Assembly: GCA_001054945.1 (NCBI GenBank)
Contig: JVKJ01000005.1
Location: 868,001-932,000 of the forward strand
Direction of reading: 5' to 3'
DNA: 64,000 bases
Origin: Corynebacterium falsenii
GTDB taxonomy: Bacteria > Actinomycetota > Actinomycetes > Mycobacteriales > Mycobacteriaceae
Part shown: positions 37,594 to 47,262 of the stretch, piece by piece
Position numbering within the stretch: position 1 is the first letter of the stretch
How the letters are laid out: every line of letters begins with the position of its first letter
Notes under the pieces: generated by a model
Seen by the model: only the letters and a program-made list of their open reading frames with translations
What the model was told of the DNA's origin: nothing
Databases searched by the model: none
Program-made: the position numbers and the translations under genes

Positions 37594-38799
37594 TTATTCC
37601 CCGTGCGCGACGCGGGCAGCGGGAATGTCTGCGCTTCTCGAGGCGAGCCGGTTGACGATCAATGCGATGGCACCGTCGCCGGTGACGTTGCAGGCAGTAC
37701 CGAAAGAGTCGATCGCGATGTAGGCGGCGATCATAAGTGCCACCTGATCTTCGTTGAACCCCAGCTGCGATTGCAACAACCCCACTGCCGCCATGATCGC
37801 ACCGCCGGGCAGGCCTGGCGCGGCCACCATCATGATCCCCAGCAGGAACACGAAGCCCAACGCCGCGCCGGTGGACATCGGCACGTTCGTCATAAAGACG
37901 ATGGAGAAGGCGAATAAGCCGATTTTCATCATTGAACCGGAGAGGTGCACCGTCGCGCACAGCGGAATGACAAAACCTGCCACCGATTCTCGTACGCCGT
38001 TCTTCCGGGCCGCCTCGAGCGTCACCGGAATCGTCGCTGCGGACGAGGCCGTCCCCAGTGCCGTGAAGTAGGCGGGAAGCATGTTCTTCAGGGCGGTGAA
38101 TGGATTGCGCTTGCTGATAGCGCCCGCAATGATGAACTGCCCGATGAGCACCACCCATGTCATGACAACGGCCAGGGCCAACACCTTGGCGAAGGAGGAC
38201 AAAATCTCCTTCATGTGGCCGTTCATTCCCATGGAGAGGAACATGCCGAAGATGAAAATTGGCAGCAATGGGATGACGAACTTCTCGATGACGAGCATGA
38301 TGGCCGACCGCAATTCCTCCGCGCCCGCGCTAAGTGTGCGGGAACGGATCGAGGCCATCGCAATGCCCAAGGTGAAGGCGAGCAACAGGGCAGCCATGAC
38401 CTCCATCGGGGCAGGCATGTCAACCTCGAAGTAGGGCTTTAGCGCACCGGCCTCCACGTCGACCGCGTTGGTCATATGCTCGCCCGCCAGGAGCGTGGGG
38501 TACACGGCCTGGGAGAGCCCATAGGCCACCACACCGGAGATGATCGTGGAAAGGTAGGCAATTCCCGCAGTGATACCAAGCCACTTTCCGGCGCCCTTCC
38601 CGATTCCGGCGATAGCCGGCGTGATGAGCGCGAAGATGAGCACCGGTACGAAGAAGTTCAGGAAGTTGCTGAACAGCCCATTGAAGGTGACGAACACGCG
38701 GCCAAGCCACGTTGGGAAGAACAGGCTGCAGATGATGCCCAAGATAATCGCGACGATGATCTTGAATAGCAGCGAGGACGATATCTTGGCCAGGCTCAT
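37594..38799 (-). CDS. Dicarboxylate/amino acid:cation symporter (DAACS family)
   Basis: 401 residues with eight or more membrane segments. Family hallmarks: the serine-rich reentrant loop TASSAATIPVTLEAARKNG and the second hairpin VAAPGLPGGAIMAAVG followed by ACNVTGDGAIALIVNR. Probably imports a dicarboxylate, Glu/Asp or Ser/Thr with Na+ or H+. The NMDGT motif region reads HLSGS, nearer to SstT/GltP-like branches. Its insertion between map and infA is unusual for an otherwise ribosomal neighbourhood. Confidence 0.92.
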   Translation of the reverse strand: MSLAKISSSLLFKIIVAIILGIICSLFFPTWLGRVFVTFNGLFSNFLNFFVPVLIFALITPAIAGIGKGAGKWLGITAGIAYLSTIISGVVAYGLSQAVYPTLLAGEHMTNAVDVEAGALKPYFEVDMPAPMEVMAALLLAFTLGIAMASIRSRTLSAGAEELRSAIMLVIEKFVIPLLPIFIFGMFLSMGMNGHMKEILSSFAKVLALAVVMTWVVLIGQFIIAGAISKRNPFTALKNMLPAYFTALGTASSAATIPVTLEAARKNGVRESVAGFVIPLCATVHLSGSMMKIGLFAFSIVFMTNVPMSTGAALGFVFLLGIMMVAAPGLPGGAIMAAVGLLQSQLGFNEDQVALMIAAYIAIDSFGTACNVTGDGAIALIVNRLASRSADIPAARVAHGE

Positions 38800-38853
38800 G
38801 TTCTCTTCTCGTTCAGTCGGGGCGGCGCGGGCCGTCTCGAGGGCGGGGAGGAG

Positions 38854-38870
38854 CCGCGTGTCTCACGCGG
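38854..38870 (-). repeat. Hairpin downstream of map
   Basis: Perfect CCGCGTG / CACGCGG arms with a 3-nt loop, 9 bp after the map stop. It lacks a U-run, so it is at most a weak terminator or an mRNA 3'-end stabiliser. Confidence 0.4.
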
Positions 38871-38879
38871 CACGCGCTT

Positions 38880-39674
38880 CTAGTAGCGGGGCGTCAAAAT
38901 CCGAGGGCCACCGGACGTGGCGGCAACCGTGTGCTCCCAGTGGGATGCAAAAGACCCATCCACGGTGACGACCCCCCAGTCGTCCTCGAGGACCGCGGAA
39001 TCCGGCGTACCCAGGGCAAGCATCGGCTCAATGGCGAGAACGCTGCCCTCTTGGATCAGCGGGCCACGCCCCGGTCGCCCTTCGTTGGCCAGGTACGGTT
39101 CCTCGTGCATCTCGTGGCCGATCCCATGGCCGCCGTATCCGTCGACGATATGGAGGGTGACATCGAATTTAGACTCAGCCTTGCGGGTCGCGTCCTCCAA
39201 CGCCCAGGACACGTCGGTGAGGCTGTTGCCAGGGACCATCGCCTTGAGCGCCTCCATGAGCACCCATTCAGTAGCGCGATTCAGGCGATCGTGCTGCTCG
39301 GAGATGTCCCCGATGGCGAACGTCCAGGCGCTATCCCCGACCCAGCCGTCGAGGATGGCCCCGCAATCAATGCTGACCAGATCCCCCTCTTTGAGGACCT
39401 CGTCGGCGCTGGGGATGCCGTGAACGATCATGTCGTTCACGCTGGAGCAAATGGAGCCAGGAAAGCCTTCGTACCCTTTGAAGGCGGGCACGGCTCCCGC
39501 GTCCCGGATTGTTTGCTCGGCTACGTGGTCCAGGTCCAAGGTCGTGGCGCCCGGGGTTGCCGCGGCCTTCACGTTTTGCAGCGCACGGCCGACGATCTCA
39601 CCGGCTGCCTGCATCGCATCCAGCTCTGCGGCACTGCGAGCGGCGATGACCTTCTTCTTTTTCCGGAAGCCCAT
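38880..39674 (-). CDS. map: Methionine aminopeptidase, type I
   Basis: 264 residues; removes N-terminal Met. Shows the Map signature SSVNDMIVHGIPSADEVLKEGD and metal ligands in SIDCGAILDGWVGDSAWTF, GYGGHGIGHEMHEEP and EPMLALG. The basic start GFRKKKKVIAARSA is typical of the actinobacterial copy next to adk. 8 bp after adk. Confidence 0.96.
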   Translation of the reverse strand: MGFRKKKKVIAARSAAELDAMQAAGEIVGRALQNVKAAATPGATTLDLDHVAEQTIRDAGAVPAFKGYEGFPGSICSSVNDMIVHGIPSADEVLKEGDLVSIDCGAILDGWVGDSAWTFAIGDISEQHDRLNRATEWVLMEALKAMVPGNSLTDVSWALEDATRKAESKFDVTLHIVDGYGGHGIGHEMHEEPYLANEGRPGRGPLIQEGSVLAIEPMLALGTPDSAVLEDDWGVVTVDGSFASHWEHTVAATSGGPRILTPRY

Positions 39675-39682
39675 CTGCGAAA

Positions 39683-40228
39683 TTATCGATCCAGCGCGTC
39701 CAGCGTGGCTGCGGAGATGTCCTCCACGGTGCCCTCCGCGTCAATGTTGAGCAGCACGTTCTGGTAGTGGTCAATCAGAGGAGCGGTCTCGTTCCGGTAG
39801 ACCTCCAGGCGGGTGCGGATCGTGTCCTCGTTGTCGTCATTGCGACCACGGGCCAGCATGCGCTCCACTACTACGTCCTCGGAGACGACGTAGTTGATCA
39901 CGGCGTCCAGCTTCTCGCCGTCGTTGTCCAGCATCTTCTGCAGGAGGTCTGCCTGTTCGATGGTGCGGGGGAACCCGTCCAGAAGGAAGCCGTTCTTCGC
40001 ATCATCCTGGTTCAGACGGTCGCGAACCATGTTCGCCGTCACTTCGGTGGGCACAAGCTGGCCCGCGTCCATATACTCCTGAGCCTGCTTACCCAGGTCC
40101 GTGCCTTCGCTGATGTTGCGGCGGAACAGGTCGCCGGTGGAGATGTGCGGAATCTTCAGAGCATCGGACAGGAGGGAAGCCTGCGTACCTTTGCCTGCAC
40201 CGGGAGGGCCAAGAAGAACTAGTCTCAT
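39683..40228 (-). CDS. adk: Adenylate kinase
   Basis: 181 residues, short-LID type. P-loop [13 protein letters not shown]-binding [10 protein letters not shown]. Balances ATP, ADP and AMP. The start overlaps the secY stop by 4 nt (ATGA), so the two are translationally coupled. Confidence 0.97.
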   Translation of the reverse strand: MRLVLLGPPGAGKGTQASLLSDALKIPHISTGDLFRRNISEGTDLGKQAQEYMDAGQLVPTEVTANMVRDRLNQDDAKNGFLLDGFPRTIEQADLLQKMLDNDGEKLDAVINYVVSEDVVVERMLARGRNDDNEDTIRTRLEVYRNETAPLIDHYQNVLLNIDAEGTVEDISAATLDALDR

Positions 40229-41559
40229 TTCAGGAATCCTTCGTAGTTAGCTTGCATGAGCTGCGATTCGAGCTGCTTGACAGTGGTCAGGGCCACGGAC
40301 ACCAAAATCAGCACGGCAGTACCGCCGAAAGGCATCTGGCCACCCTGACCTGCCTGCCCGCCGGTCACGCCCATATTGATCAAAATATTCGGCAGCACGG
40401 CAATGACGCCCAGGTACAGGGAGCCGACGACGAGCAGCCGGTTCATCACGTAGCCGAGGTACTCCGCCGTGGGCCGCCCCGGGCGAATACCGGGGATGAA
40501 GCCACCGTACTTCTTCATGTTGTCAGCCTGATCGTAGGGATCGTACTGAACGAACACGTAGAAGAAGGAGAAGAAAATAATCAGAGCGAAATACACGATG
40601 ATGTACTGCCAAGCCGAGGGGTCGGACAGCACCGTCATCACGTTTCGATTCCACCAGTTGTCCTTGGTTGCCGCATCGTGCGAGCCAGACTGAATAATCT
40701 GGGTGATCAAAATCGGGACGGTCAGCAGGGAGGAGGCGAAGATCACGGGGATCACGCCGGCCTGGTTCACCTTCAGAGGGAGATAGGTGGACGTTTCGCC
40801 GTACTGACGGCGACCAATCATGCGCTTCGCGTATTGCACGGGAATGCGCCGCTGACCTTGCTCGATGAACACCACGCCGATGATGAGCAGCAGCACGCCC
40901 ACCAGCACGGCGCCGAAAACGAACCCGCCGCTGTTCTGCAGAATTCGCATCCCCTGTCCGGGCAGGGAGGTCGCAATACCCGCAAAAATCAGCAGGGACA
41001 TACCATTGCCAATGCCGCGGTCGGTAATGAGCTCACCGATCCACATCACCAGCACAGCGCCCGAGGTCATCACCATGACCATGACAACGAGCCCGAAGAT
41101 CCCCGTTCCTTCCTTGAGCACGGGGATCCCCTGCCCCAGCAGCTGCTTTCGGTCGGCCAGCGCCACAATGCCCGAGGATTGCAGCAGCGCCAAAGCCACC
41201 GTCAGATAACGGGTGTATTCCGTCATCTTGGCCTGTCCAGTCTGGCCCTCCTTTTTCAGCTGCTCGAACTTCGGAATCACGACGGTCAGCAGCTGCACGA
41301 TAATGGAGGCCGTAATGTACGGCATGATCCCGACCGCGAAGATCGACAGCCTCAGCAGCGCACCACCGGAGAACAGGTTGATCAGCGAGTACACCGCCGA
41401 CTGGGATGTCAGGTCACGGATTTGCTGCGTGATCGACGCGTAATCCACCCCTGGCACGGGAATTTGGGAACCGATGCGGAACAGGACGATCATCGCAAGC
41501 GTGAATAGAATCTTCTTGCGGAGATCAACGTTCTTGAACGCCGATGCGATGGCGGACAA
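40225..41559 (-). CDS. secY: Protein translocase subunit SecY
   Basis: 444 residues, ten membrane segments, channel of the Sec translocon. Begins [21 protein letters not shown] from a TTG codon with a perfect AGGAGG 5 nt upstream; the frame open to 41634 is not needed. Contains the family stretch [20 protein letters not shown]. First gene of secY-adk-map. Confidence 0.97.
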   Translation of the reverse strand: MSAIASAFKNVDLRKKILFTLAMIVLFRIGSQIPVPGVDYASITQQIRDLTSQSAVYSLINLFSGGALLRLSIFAVGIMPYITASIIVQLLTVVIPKFEQLKKEGQTGQAKMTEYTRYLTVALALLQSSGIVALADRKQLLGQGIPVLKEGTGIFGLVVMVMVMTSGAVLVMWIGELITDRGIGNGMSLLIFAGIATSLPGQGMRILQNSGGFVFGAVLVGVLLLIIGVVFIEQGQRRIPVQYAKRMIGRRQYGETSTYLPLKVNQAGVIPVIFASSLLTVPILITQIIQSGSHDAATKDNWWNRNVMTVLSDPSAWQYIIVYFALIIFFSFFYVFVQYDPYDQADNMKKYGGFIPGIRPGRPTAEYLGYVMNRLLVVGSLYLGVIAVLPNILINMGVTGGQAGQGGQMPFGGTAVLILVSVALTTVKQLESQLMQANYEGFLK

Positions 41560-41694
41560 ACTTGCCTCCTGGTAGTGCAGGCCCTCTGCGAGTTTTAGGG
41601 CCCGATTGCTGCTGGATGTGCACCACGGTACCAATCCCCGGTTGTGTAGGCAGGGACAGTCATGGCCAGATCAATAACCCTTGAATAATAGCAG

Positions 41695-41700
41695 GGGTAT
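41695..41700 (-). promoter_or_regulatory. Candidate -10 of the secY-adk-map operon
   Basis: Minus-strand TATTAT in a GC-rich context, about 135 bp upstream of the secY TTG. No convincing -35. Confidence 0.35.
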
Positions 41701-41787
41701 CCGGGGCACGAAAATGCTGCGGCCGGAGGAGGCGAACGGATAGCCGGTAATTTACGGTTTGTCGCCGCACTGTCACCCACGGTGGTC

Positions 41788-41899
41788 GGTGGCGTCCCTA
41801 CTCCCCTTGCGCGCCGTCCCCCACGAAAAACTCCCGGGTCGCGCCGAGGGTGAGTGGCTGCGAACCGGGAGGGTGTTCCATTTTTTTGGGGACGCCACT
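41788..41899. repeat. Second inverted pair of the dispersed motif
   Basis: GGTGGCGTCC (41788-41797) and GGACGCCACT (41890-41899) flank the doxX terminator in opposite orientation, 92 bp apart. Confidence 0.65.
41826..41871 (-). terminator. Terminator of the doxX-like gene
   Basis: Minus strand: CTCCCGGTT and ACCCGGGAG arms (41831-41839 with 41863-41871) followed by TTTTTC. A run of seven T at 41881-41887 also follows it on the plus strand, so it may act both ways. The loop is long (23 nt). Confidence 0.55.
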
Positions 41900-41927
41900 G
41901 CGTGGCCCATGGTGTCCCCAGGGTCAG

Positions 41928-42425
41928 CTAGAGGTTGCTGCGCACGTCCTTAGCAGCTTCCTTGGCCGCCTTCTTTTCTGCCTTGCGGATCTTGCGATCC
42001 GTCATCTTGTCGCGCCATGCGTCGCCCTGGCCCAGCGCCATCAGGCCGAGACCCGTGGACAGCAACCAGGAGTCCTTCGCCAGCGGGATGCCGTTCGGGG
42101 TGGGGCGGATGCCGTCCGCCTGAGTGTTTTCCTCGTTGCGGAAGTACATGGTGAGCATTCCACCACCGAATGCGGCAAGGGCTGCTCCGGCCAGGCGGTT
42201 GGGCACGAAGGGAGCGAGCAGGGCGCCACCCACTGCGATCTCGCTGCCACCGATCACCTTGGCGAAGTGCTCCGAAGGGATTTTCTTCAGTGCAGGGATT
42301 CCGGAGACTGCCATTTGCTGGATGCCTGCGGAGGTTTGGGCGTCTGCCTTCAGCTTCTCAATGCCGGAGTTCAGGATGAAAGCACCGGGGACGGAGCGGA
42401 AAATTGCGCTGGAAAAATTAGCCAT
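41928..42425 (-). CDS. DoxX-like membrane protein
   Basis: 165 residues, about four hydrophobic segments (FAKVIGGSEIAVGGALLAPF; LAGAALAAFGGGMLTMYF) and a Lys/Ala-rich cytosolic tail (AEKKAAKEAAKDVRS). The pattern fits small DoxX/SURF4-type proteins. Single gene with its own terminator. Function unknown. Confidence 0.75.
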   Translation of the reverse strand: MANFSSAIFRSVPGAFILNSGIEKLKADAQTSAGIQQMAVSGIPALKKIPSEHFAKVIGGSEIAVGGALLAPFVPNRLAGAALAAFGGGMLTMYFRNEENTQADGIRPTPNGIPLAKDSWLLSTGLGLMALGQGDAWRDKMTDRKIRKAEKKAAKEAAKDVRSNL

Positions 42426-42794
42426 GAGCTGTGCTGTTCCTTAAGTATCGAATCGCTTGAGTCTTTTCGCTGCTCGCTGGCAGCGGCCTCTCGGTGGGGC
42501 CGACCGTTAGGCGGTCTGGCCACGTGTGGTGCCAACTGTACCGACATTTCTGATCGCACGACCGCGGCGCCGGGATTATGGGCGAAACGGCCGAAGGCGC
42601 GCGAAAGGTGTCGGTTGGCGAGAACCGAGCGGTCAATGCTGCGGTGCCGGTTCTGTGCCCACCCCCCTTGTAACCACCTCGGGGTGTTCGACATTCCACT
42701 GCGACGTTCCGCTTCGGCAATCCATGCGGTCGGCAGGTCTCTCAGCATCGTGGATGCGTGGTGTCCTGGCCGCTGAGTGACTCATGGCTTCGCT

Positions 42795-42830
42795 GGCATG
42801 CGAAAGCGCCCCGGCATACGAAAGCGCCCC
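42795..42830. repeat. Tandem 18-bp repeat
   Basis: GGCATGCGAAAGCGCCCC (42795-42812) is immediately followed by GGCATACGAAAGCGCCCC (42813-42830), one mismatch. The second copy provides one arm of the rplO terminator, which suggests terminator duplication by slippage. Confidence 0.7.
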
Positions 42831-42853
42831 CGGCTCTGATGGCCAGGGGCGCT
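42823..42853 (-). terminator. Terminator of the rpsH-rplO part of the spc operon
   Basis: 12-bp stem on the minus strand (AGCGCCCCTGGC / GCCGGGGGCGCT, one G-U), 7-nt loop, then TTTCG. Lies 117 bp after the rplO stop. Confidence 0.65.
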
Positions 42854-42969
42854 GTGTGTGAAGCGGGCGGCGAATCGTGGTCGAATGCGTGACGCCGAAG
42901 AGGTGCATGGCACCTTTGCCGGCTGACAACCGGGTGGTCTTACATCCGGATTCTCCGCCTGTTTACTTC

Positions 42970-43416
42970 TTAAGCCTCGGTGGTGGAACCACCAGCAGCT
43001 TCGATCTTCTCCTTCGCAGAGCGGGAGAACTTGTCAGCGGTGACGTTCAGCTTGACGCTGAGCTCACCGTTGCCAAGGATCTTCACCGGCTGCTTCGGAC
43101 GGACGAGGCCAGCGGAGACGATGTCTGCCACTGCGATGTCGCCGCCGTTGGGGAAGGCCTTCTCCAGGTCAGAAACGTTGACGACCTGGAAGGTAACCTT
43201 CGCTGGGTTCTTGAAGCCCTTCAGCTTTGGCAGGCGCATGTGCAGTGGCATCTGGCCACCCTCGAATGCTGCCGAAACCTGCTTACGTGCCTTCGTGCCC
43301 TTCGTACCACGACCGGCGGTCTTACCCTTGGACGCTTCACCGCGACCCACGCGGGTCTTGGCCTTGTTAGCGCCCTTGGCGGGACGGAGGTCGTGGAGCT
43401 TGATTGGATCGCTCAT
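42970..43416 (-). CDS. rplO: 50S ribosomal protein L15
   Basis: 148 residues: [36 protein letters not shown], and a C-terminal [15 protein letters not shown]. Late-assembling 50S protein; last gene of rpsH-rplF-rplR-rpsE-rpmD-rplO. secY does not follow directly here, unlike in many bacteria. Confidence 0.97.
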   Translation of the reverse strand: MSDPIKLHDLRPAKGANKAKTRVGRGEASKGKTAGRGTKGTKARKQVSAAFEGGQMPLHMRLPKLKGFKNPAKVTFQVVNVSDLEKAFPNGGDIAVADIVSAGLVRPKQPVKILGNGELSVKLNVTADKFSRSAKEKIEAAGGSTTEA

Positions 43417-43418
43417 TC

Positions 43419-43604
43419 TTACTCCCCTGCCACTTCTTCGACCTGAACCATGTGGCGCACGGCGTTGATCTGGCCGCGAACAGCTGGGGTGTCCTCGCGG
43501 ACAACCTGCTGCTTGATGCGCTTCAGGCCCAGGGTGCGCAGCGCGTCACGCTGGCTCTTCCTAGTTCCTACGACTCCCTTGATCTGGGTGATCTTCAGTG
43601 CCAT
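43419..43604 (-). CDS. rpmD: 50S ribosomal protein L30
   Basis: 61 residues, [20 protein letters not shown], with [15 protein letters not shown]. Two bp from rplO and 3 bp from rpsE. Confidence 0.97.
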   Translation of the reverse strand: MALKITQIKGVVGTRKSQRDALRTLGLKRIKQQVVREDTPAVRGQINAVRHMVQVEEVAGE

Positions 43605-43607
43605 GGT

Positions 43608-44252
43608 TTAAGCCCCCTGTCCTGCAGCGCGTGCGCGCAGCATTGCGGCTGGCGTGACTTCTTCCACGGACTTGCCGCGGCGAGCAGCAACCTCTTCAGG
43701 GCGAACCAGCTGCTTCAAGCCAGCCACGGTGGCGTGAACGACGTTGATGGCGTTCGCGGAGCCGAGGGACTTGCACAGGATGTCCTGCACGCCGGCGCAC
43801 TCCAGCACTGGGCGGGCAGCGCCACCGGCGATGACACCGGTACCAGGAGCAGCTGGGCGCAGCATGACAACGCCTGCGGCATCCTCGCCCTGAACTGGGT
43901 GAGTAATGGTGCCTGCAATCATCGGAACGCGGAAGAAGTTCTTACGAGCTTCTTCGGCGCCCTTCTGGATAGCCGCAGGAACTTCCTTGGCCTTGCCGTA
44001 GCCCACGCCGACCATGCCCTGGCCGTCGCCGACGATCACGAGAGCGGTGAAGCTGAAGCGACGACCACCCTTGACCACCTTGGACACACGGTTGATGGTG
44101 ACGACGCGCTCGATGTACTGGTTGCGCTCGTCCTGCTGCTGGCGACGGTCGTTGCGACCGCCGCGCTCGTTGCGACCACCGCGGTTGTTGTCGCGGTTGT
44201 TGTCGCGGTTGTTATCGGCGGAGCGTCCGCCGTTACGGTCACGTTCCGACAT
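43608..44252 (-). CDS. rpsE: 30S ribosomal protein S5
   Basis: 214 residues. The S5 core starts near residue 50 ([35 protein letters not shown]). The first about 45 residues are an Asn/Arg/Gly extension with tandem R-D-N-N units, encoded by a short direct repeat near 44180-44220. ATG 44252 was chosen; GTG 44255 is adjacent. Ribosome-binding site GAAGGA. Confidence 0.97.
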   Translation of the reverse strand: MSERDRNGGRSADNNRDNNRDNNRGGRNERGGRNDRRQQQDERNQYIERVVTINRVSKVVKGGRRFSFTALVIVGDGQGMVGVGYGKAKEVPAAIQKGAEEARKNFFRVPMIAGTITHPVQGEDAAGVVMLRPAAPGTGVIAGGAARPVLECAGVQDILCKSLGSANAINVVHATVAGLKQLVRPEEVAARRGKSVEEVTPAAMLRARAAGQGA

Positions 44253-44292
44253 CACGCGTTCCTTCCGTTGGTGTGGTTGATGATGGTGATCA

Positions 44293-44703
44293 TTAGAACT
44301 TCAGACCACCTTCGCGGGCAGCGTCTGCCAGAGCGGCGACGCGGCCGTGGTACTGGTAGCCAGCGCGGTCAAAGACAACAGCTTCGATGCCTGCAGCCTT
44401 GGCGCGCTCGGCGATCAGCTGGCCAACCTTGGCACCGCGTGCCTTCTTGTCACCATCCATGGAACGCACGTCGGCCTCCATCGTGGACGCAGCGGCCAGG
44501 GTGTGGCCTGCAACGTCGTCGATGACCTGCACGTGCATGTGACGGGAGGTGCGGTGCACGACGAGACGTGGCATCTCGGCGGTACCAGCCAGGTTCTTGC
44601 GGATGCGGAAGTGGCGGCGAGAGCGCGCAACGCGACGACGGGTGGAGATGTCCTTGCCCACCGGGAGACGCTTGCCTGCCTTGTTGGATTCGTTGTTGCT
44701 CAT
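44293..44703 (-). CDS. rplR: 50S ribosomal protein L18
   Basis: 136 residues; 5S rRNA-binding. Core [20 protein letters not shown], ending [18 protein letters not shown]. The ATG shares one base with the rplF stop (TAATG). Confidence 0.97.
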   Translation of the reverse strand: MSNNESNKAGKRLPVGKDISTRRRVARSRRHFRIRKNLAGTAEMPRLVVHRTSRHMHVQVIDDVAGHTLAAASTMEADVRSMDGDKKARGAKVGQLIAERAKAAGIEAVVFDRAGYQYHGRVAALADAAREGGLKF

Positions 44704-45239
44704 TACTTACCCGTCTTTCCGACCTTGCGACGGATCTGCTCACCTTCGTAACGGATGCCCTTACCCTTGTATGGGTCATCCTTCCGCAGACGGCGGATGT
44801 TGGCGGCGATCTGTCCGACCTGCTGCTTGTCGATTCCGGAGATGGAGAACTTGGTGTTGCCATCCACAGCGAAAGTGATGCCCTCGGGCGCCTCGATCAG
44901 AACTGGGTGGGAGTAGCCGAGTGAGAACTCCAGGTTCTTGCCCTTGAGCTGCACGCGGTAACCAACACCGAAGATTTCCATCTTGATGGTGTAGCCCTCG
45001 GTAACCCCAACAACCATGTTGTTGATCAGGGAACGGGACAGACCATGCAGGGAACGGTGCTTGCGGTGATCATCGGGGCGGGCGACAACGATCTGATTGT
45101 CCTCCTGAGCCACGGTGATCGGGTTCGGGATATCGCAGTTCAGCTCGCCCTTAGGGCCCTTCACTGCAACATTTTGGTCATTGATGGTGACGGTGACGCC
45201 AGAAGGGACGGACACCGGTGCCTTGCCAATACGAGACAT
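44703..45239 (-). CDS. rplF: 50S ribosomal protein L6
   Basis: 178 residues: [20 protein letters not shown], and the C-terminal signature [20 protein letters not shown]. Near the GTPase-associated centre. Confidence 0.97.
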   Translation of the reverse strand: MSRIGKAPVSVPSGVTVTINDQNVAVKGPKGELNCDIPNPITVAQEDNQIVVARPDDHRKHRSLHGLSRSLINNMVVGVTEGYTIKMEIFGVGYRVQLKGKNLEFSLGYSHPVLIEAPEGITFAVDGNTKFSISGIDKQQVGQIAANIRRLRKDDPYKGKGIRYEGEQIRRKVGKTGK

Positions 45240-45256
45240 TGGTTAATCCTCCTTCG

Positions 45257-45664
45257 TTACCAGACGTAGGCGAGGACTTCGCCGCCCACGCCCTGGTTGT
45301 TAGCCTCACGGTCGGTCAGAAGACCCTTAGACGTGGAGATGATGGCCACACCCAGGCCGCCCAGAACCTTAGGCAGGTTGGTGGACTTAGCGTAAACACG
45401 CAGGCCAGGCTTGGACACACGGCGTACGCCAGCGATAGAACGCTCGCGGGATGGGCCGTACTTCAATTCCAGATCCAAGGTCTTGCCTGCCTTGCCATCC
45501 TTGCGATCGTTGACCGCAAAGTCAGCAATGTAGCCCTCGGTCTTCAAGATCTCAGCGATGTTGATCTTGAGCTTGGAGGCAGGCATAGAGACGGAATCGT
45601 GGAACGCGTTGTTTGCGTTCCGCACGCGGGACAGCATGTCCGCGATGGGATCAGTCATGGTCAT
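45257..45664 (-). CDS. rpsH: 30S ribosomal protein S8
   Basis: 135 residues starting [21 protein letters not shown]-terminal signature [21 protein letters not shown] 45664 was kept because AGAGGT sits 9 nt upstream and the MTMTDPIAD start is conserved in mycobacteria. First gene of its transcript, preceded by a long structured leader. The gene for S14 (rpsN), usual between rplE and rpsH, is absent from the window. Confidence 0.97.
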   Translation of the reverse strand: MTMTDPIADMLSRVRNANNAFHDSVSMPASKLKINIAEILKTEGYIADFAVNDRKDGKAGKTLDLELKYGPSRERSIAGVRRVSKPGLRVYAKSTNLPKVLGGLGVAIISTSKGLLTDREANNQGVGGEVLAYVW

Positions 45665-45925
45665 GGTTAAGTGACCTCTACCTTTCTCGCTGCGGTTCCC
45701 AAACTCACCCTGGGGCGTGTACCGCGCGCTTTACGGGCCACTCAACGCTCCTCCAAGCTCAATAGCTTGGGGCGCTCGCTGCCTCTTGTTCGCACGGCCG
45801 CATCAGGCGAGGGGCCTACAACAAAGTGGATGATTGCTTACTGCTCCGCTCTGGTATCGCAGATTCACAGCTACTTTGCTTTCGCTGTGCGCGATACCGA
45901 AAGGGAGCGCGCTTGGCAGTTACGT
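45665..45925 (-). ncRNA. Candidate structured mRNA leader of the rpsH operon
   Basis: About 260 nt lie between a promoter-like element and rpsH. Near its 5' end is a nested hairpin: CGCTC/GAGCG (45847-45851 with 45905-45909), GGTATCGC/GCGATACC (45853-45860 with 45891-45898) and CACAGC/GCTGTG (45866-45871 with 45884-45889). A second hairpin CCAAGCT/AGCTTGG lies at 45753-45770. No U-run follows either. It resembles an autogenous ribosomal-protein leader, but no known class is recognised. Confidence 0.5.
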
Positions 45926-45931
45926 CGCCTC

Positions 45932-45937
45932 AATATA
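45932..45937 (-). promoter_or_regulatory. Candidate -10 of the rpsH operon
   Basis: Minus-strand TATATT with CTTGTT 16 nt upstream. A second option is TACTCT with TTGGAG 18 nt upstream, near 45965-45995. Confidence 0.4.
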
Positions 45938-46051
45938 GGCGTACTTCTCCCGCAACAAGACTGGCTTAGAGTAGCAAGAAGCTATACCAGGCTCCAAATC
46001 ACTCGGAACTGTTGGGGCCGAGTTAACAACTGCATGTTCACGTGTGATCGC

Positions 46052-46687
46052 CTAGTCTTCGGAGGCTACCCGCCCCTGCTTCAACTTCTTGCGCCAGTTG
46101 ATCAGCCCCGAAATCACCACTGGCAGCACGGAGACCGCCACGATCACGATGGCGATCATGTCAATGCGATCGGCGATGCCCGGAATGTCGCCCAGCAACG
46201 CTCCCACGCCGACCATGGACAGGATCCACAACACCGCGCCAGACACGTTCCACACCACGAAGTGGCGGTAGTGCATCCCCGCGGTGCCAGCAGCCACCGG
46301 GATATAGGTACGCACAATGGGAATGAAGCGGCCAAGGACCAGCGCCAAGGCACCGTACTTTTCAAAGAACGCCTCTGCGGCGTCCAAGTGCTTCGTTTTG
46401 AGCACCCGGGCATCTGGTTTGAACAGACGCCGACCAACAGAGTGACCCAGGTAGAAGCCCACCTGGTCACCCAAGAAGGCTGCGATGATGGCCACGGCGA
46501 TGATGGCGGGGATGCTCAGCCCCAGCTCGCCACGCAGGATCGTGGCGGTCACGAGCAGAGAGTCGCCGGGGAGGAAGGGGAAAAGGACTCCGGATTCAAT
46601 GAAGATGATCAGCGCAATTCCGCCGAGCACCCAGCCGCCGAAGTTCTGCAGCAACGCCGTTGCGTCAAGTAAGTCACTCAAGTGCAT
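46052..46687 (-). CDS. DedA family membrane protein
   Basis: 211 residues, four to five membrane segments. Family motifs: acidic/proline turn FLPGDSLLVTATIL and the reentrant GRFIPIVRTYIPVAAGTAGM with conserved arginines. DedA proteins act as proton-driven lipid or undecaprenyl-phosphate flippases. It separates the two halves of the spc operon, as single-gene insertions do in other corynebacteria. Confidence 0.93.
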   Translation of the reverse strand: MHLSDLLDATALLQNFGGWVLGGIALIIFIESGVLFPFLPGDSLLVTATILRGELGLSIPAIIAVAIIAAFLGDQVGFYLGHSVGRRLFKPDARVLKTKHLDAAEAFFEKYGALALVLGRFIPIVRTYIPVAAGTAGMHYRHFVVWNVSGAVLWILSMVGVGALLGDIPGIADRIDMIAIVIVAVSVLPVVISGLINWRKKLKQGRVASED

Positions 46688-47061
46688 GTGACATGGTTCC
46701 TTTCGCGGGGTCTCCCCCGTGGTTCAAGACAATCTCTCCCATTATCCATTCCCTCCCCACCATTCTCGAAACCCAAGCCGGGTATTTCGGCGAGTCCGCA
46801 GAACATTCACATCTAAAAGGAAAAAACCATGCCCCGGAGCTCACAATGAGGTTCAGGGGCAGGGCTTCAGCCAGCCGGCCTGAGCTTTCGCTCCGTGCAA
46901 ATCTTCCGTCGGCCGGACGTGCTTACTGGTGATAACATTCATCGGCGAAATAACAATTGAACAATTCTAGGTTCGCCAGTAGCGCTGTAACCCGCATGCA
47001 CCTAGCTCTGGCGCATAATCCCCGTTCCCTACCTCCCACGAAAGGCTTGGTTTCGCCTAGT
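46688..47061. other. Intergenic region between dedA and the small membrane gene (374 bp)
   Basis: Lower GC than its surroundings. Presumably carries the divergent dedA and small-gene promoters; I could not fix them. No terminator, tRNA or convincing ORF. Confidence 0.5.
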
Positions 47062-47253
47062 ATGTATCGGACTCAGAACACTACGCTCCGCACCCTCTGG
47101 CTGGTCCTTTCAGTCATGCTCGCAGCTGTAACTCTTTTCGGCGCAATGTACTGGGCTCCCGTGCACGGTAACAGCACCGGCCTCCTGTGGGCCATCTTCG
47201 CCCTCATGGCCGCGCAGTCTTACTACCTCTACCAAGAGGGAAAGCAGCCCTAG
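47062..47253 (+). CDS. Small two-helix membrane protein, 63 residues
   Basis: Begins MYRTQNTTLRTLWLVLSVML. Two hydrophobic segments (LWLVLSVMLAAVTLFGAMYW and GLLWAIFALMAAQSYYL) with a short polar loop. The frame extends upstream to 46957, but that part is not hydrophobic or conserved-looking. No clear ribosome-binding site. Function unknown. Confidence 0.55.
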   Translation: MYRTQNTTLRTLWLVLSVMLAAVTLFGAMYWAPVHGNSTGLLWAIFALMAAQSYYLYQEGKQP

Positions 47254-47262
47254 CTGACAGCA

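Larger units (their letters stand above)
41560..41927. other. Intergenic region between doxX-like gene and secY (368 bp)
   Basis: Holds, from right to left, the terminator of the doxX-like gene, two facing copies of the dispersed motif and the likely secY promoter. No ORF is credible. Confidence 0.7.
42426..42969. other. Intergenic region between rplO and the doxX-like gene (544 bp)
   Basis: Contains the rplO terminator and an adjacent tandem repeat at 42795-42853. The rest (42426-42790) presumably carries the doxX promoter. I find no gene or tRNA in it. Confidence 0.6.

Noticed and set aside
40252..41508. 418-codon plus-strand ORF antisense to secY
   Set aside because: Composition is the mirror of a membrane protein (very His/Gln rich).
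45671..46672. 333-codon plus-strand ORF over the rpsH leader and dedA
   Set aside because: Antisense to dedA, rich in His/Gln/Asp, with no ribosome-binding site. The leader is better explained as structured RNA.
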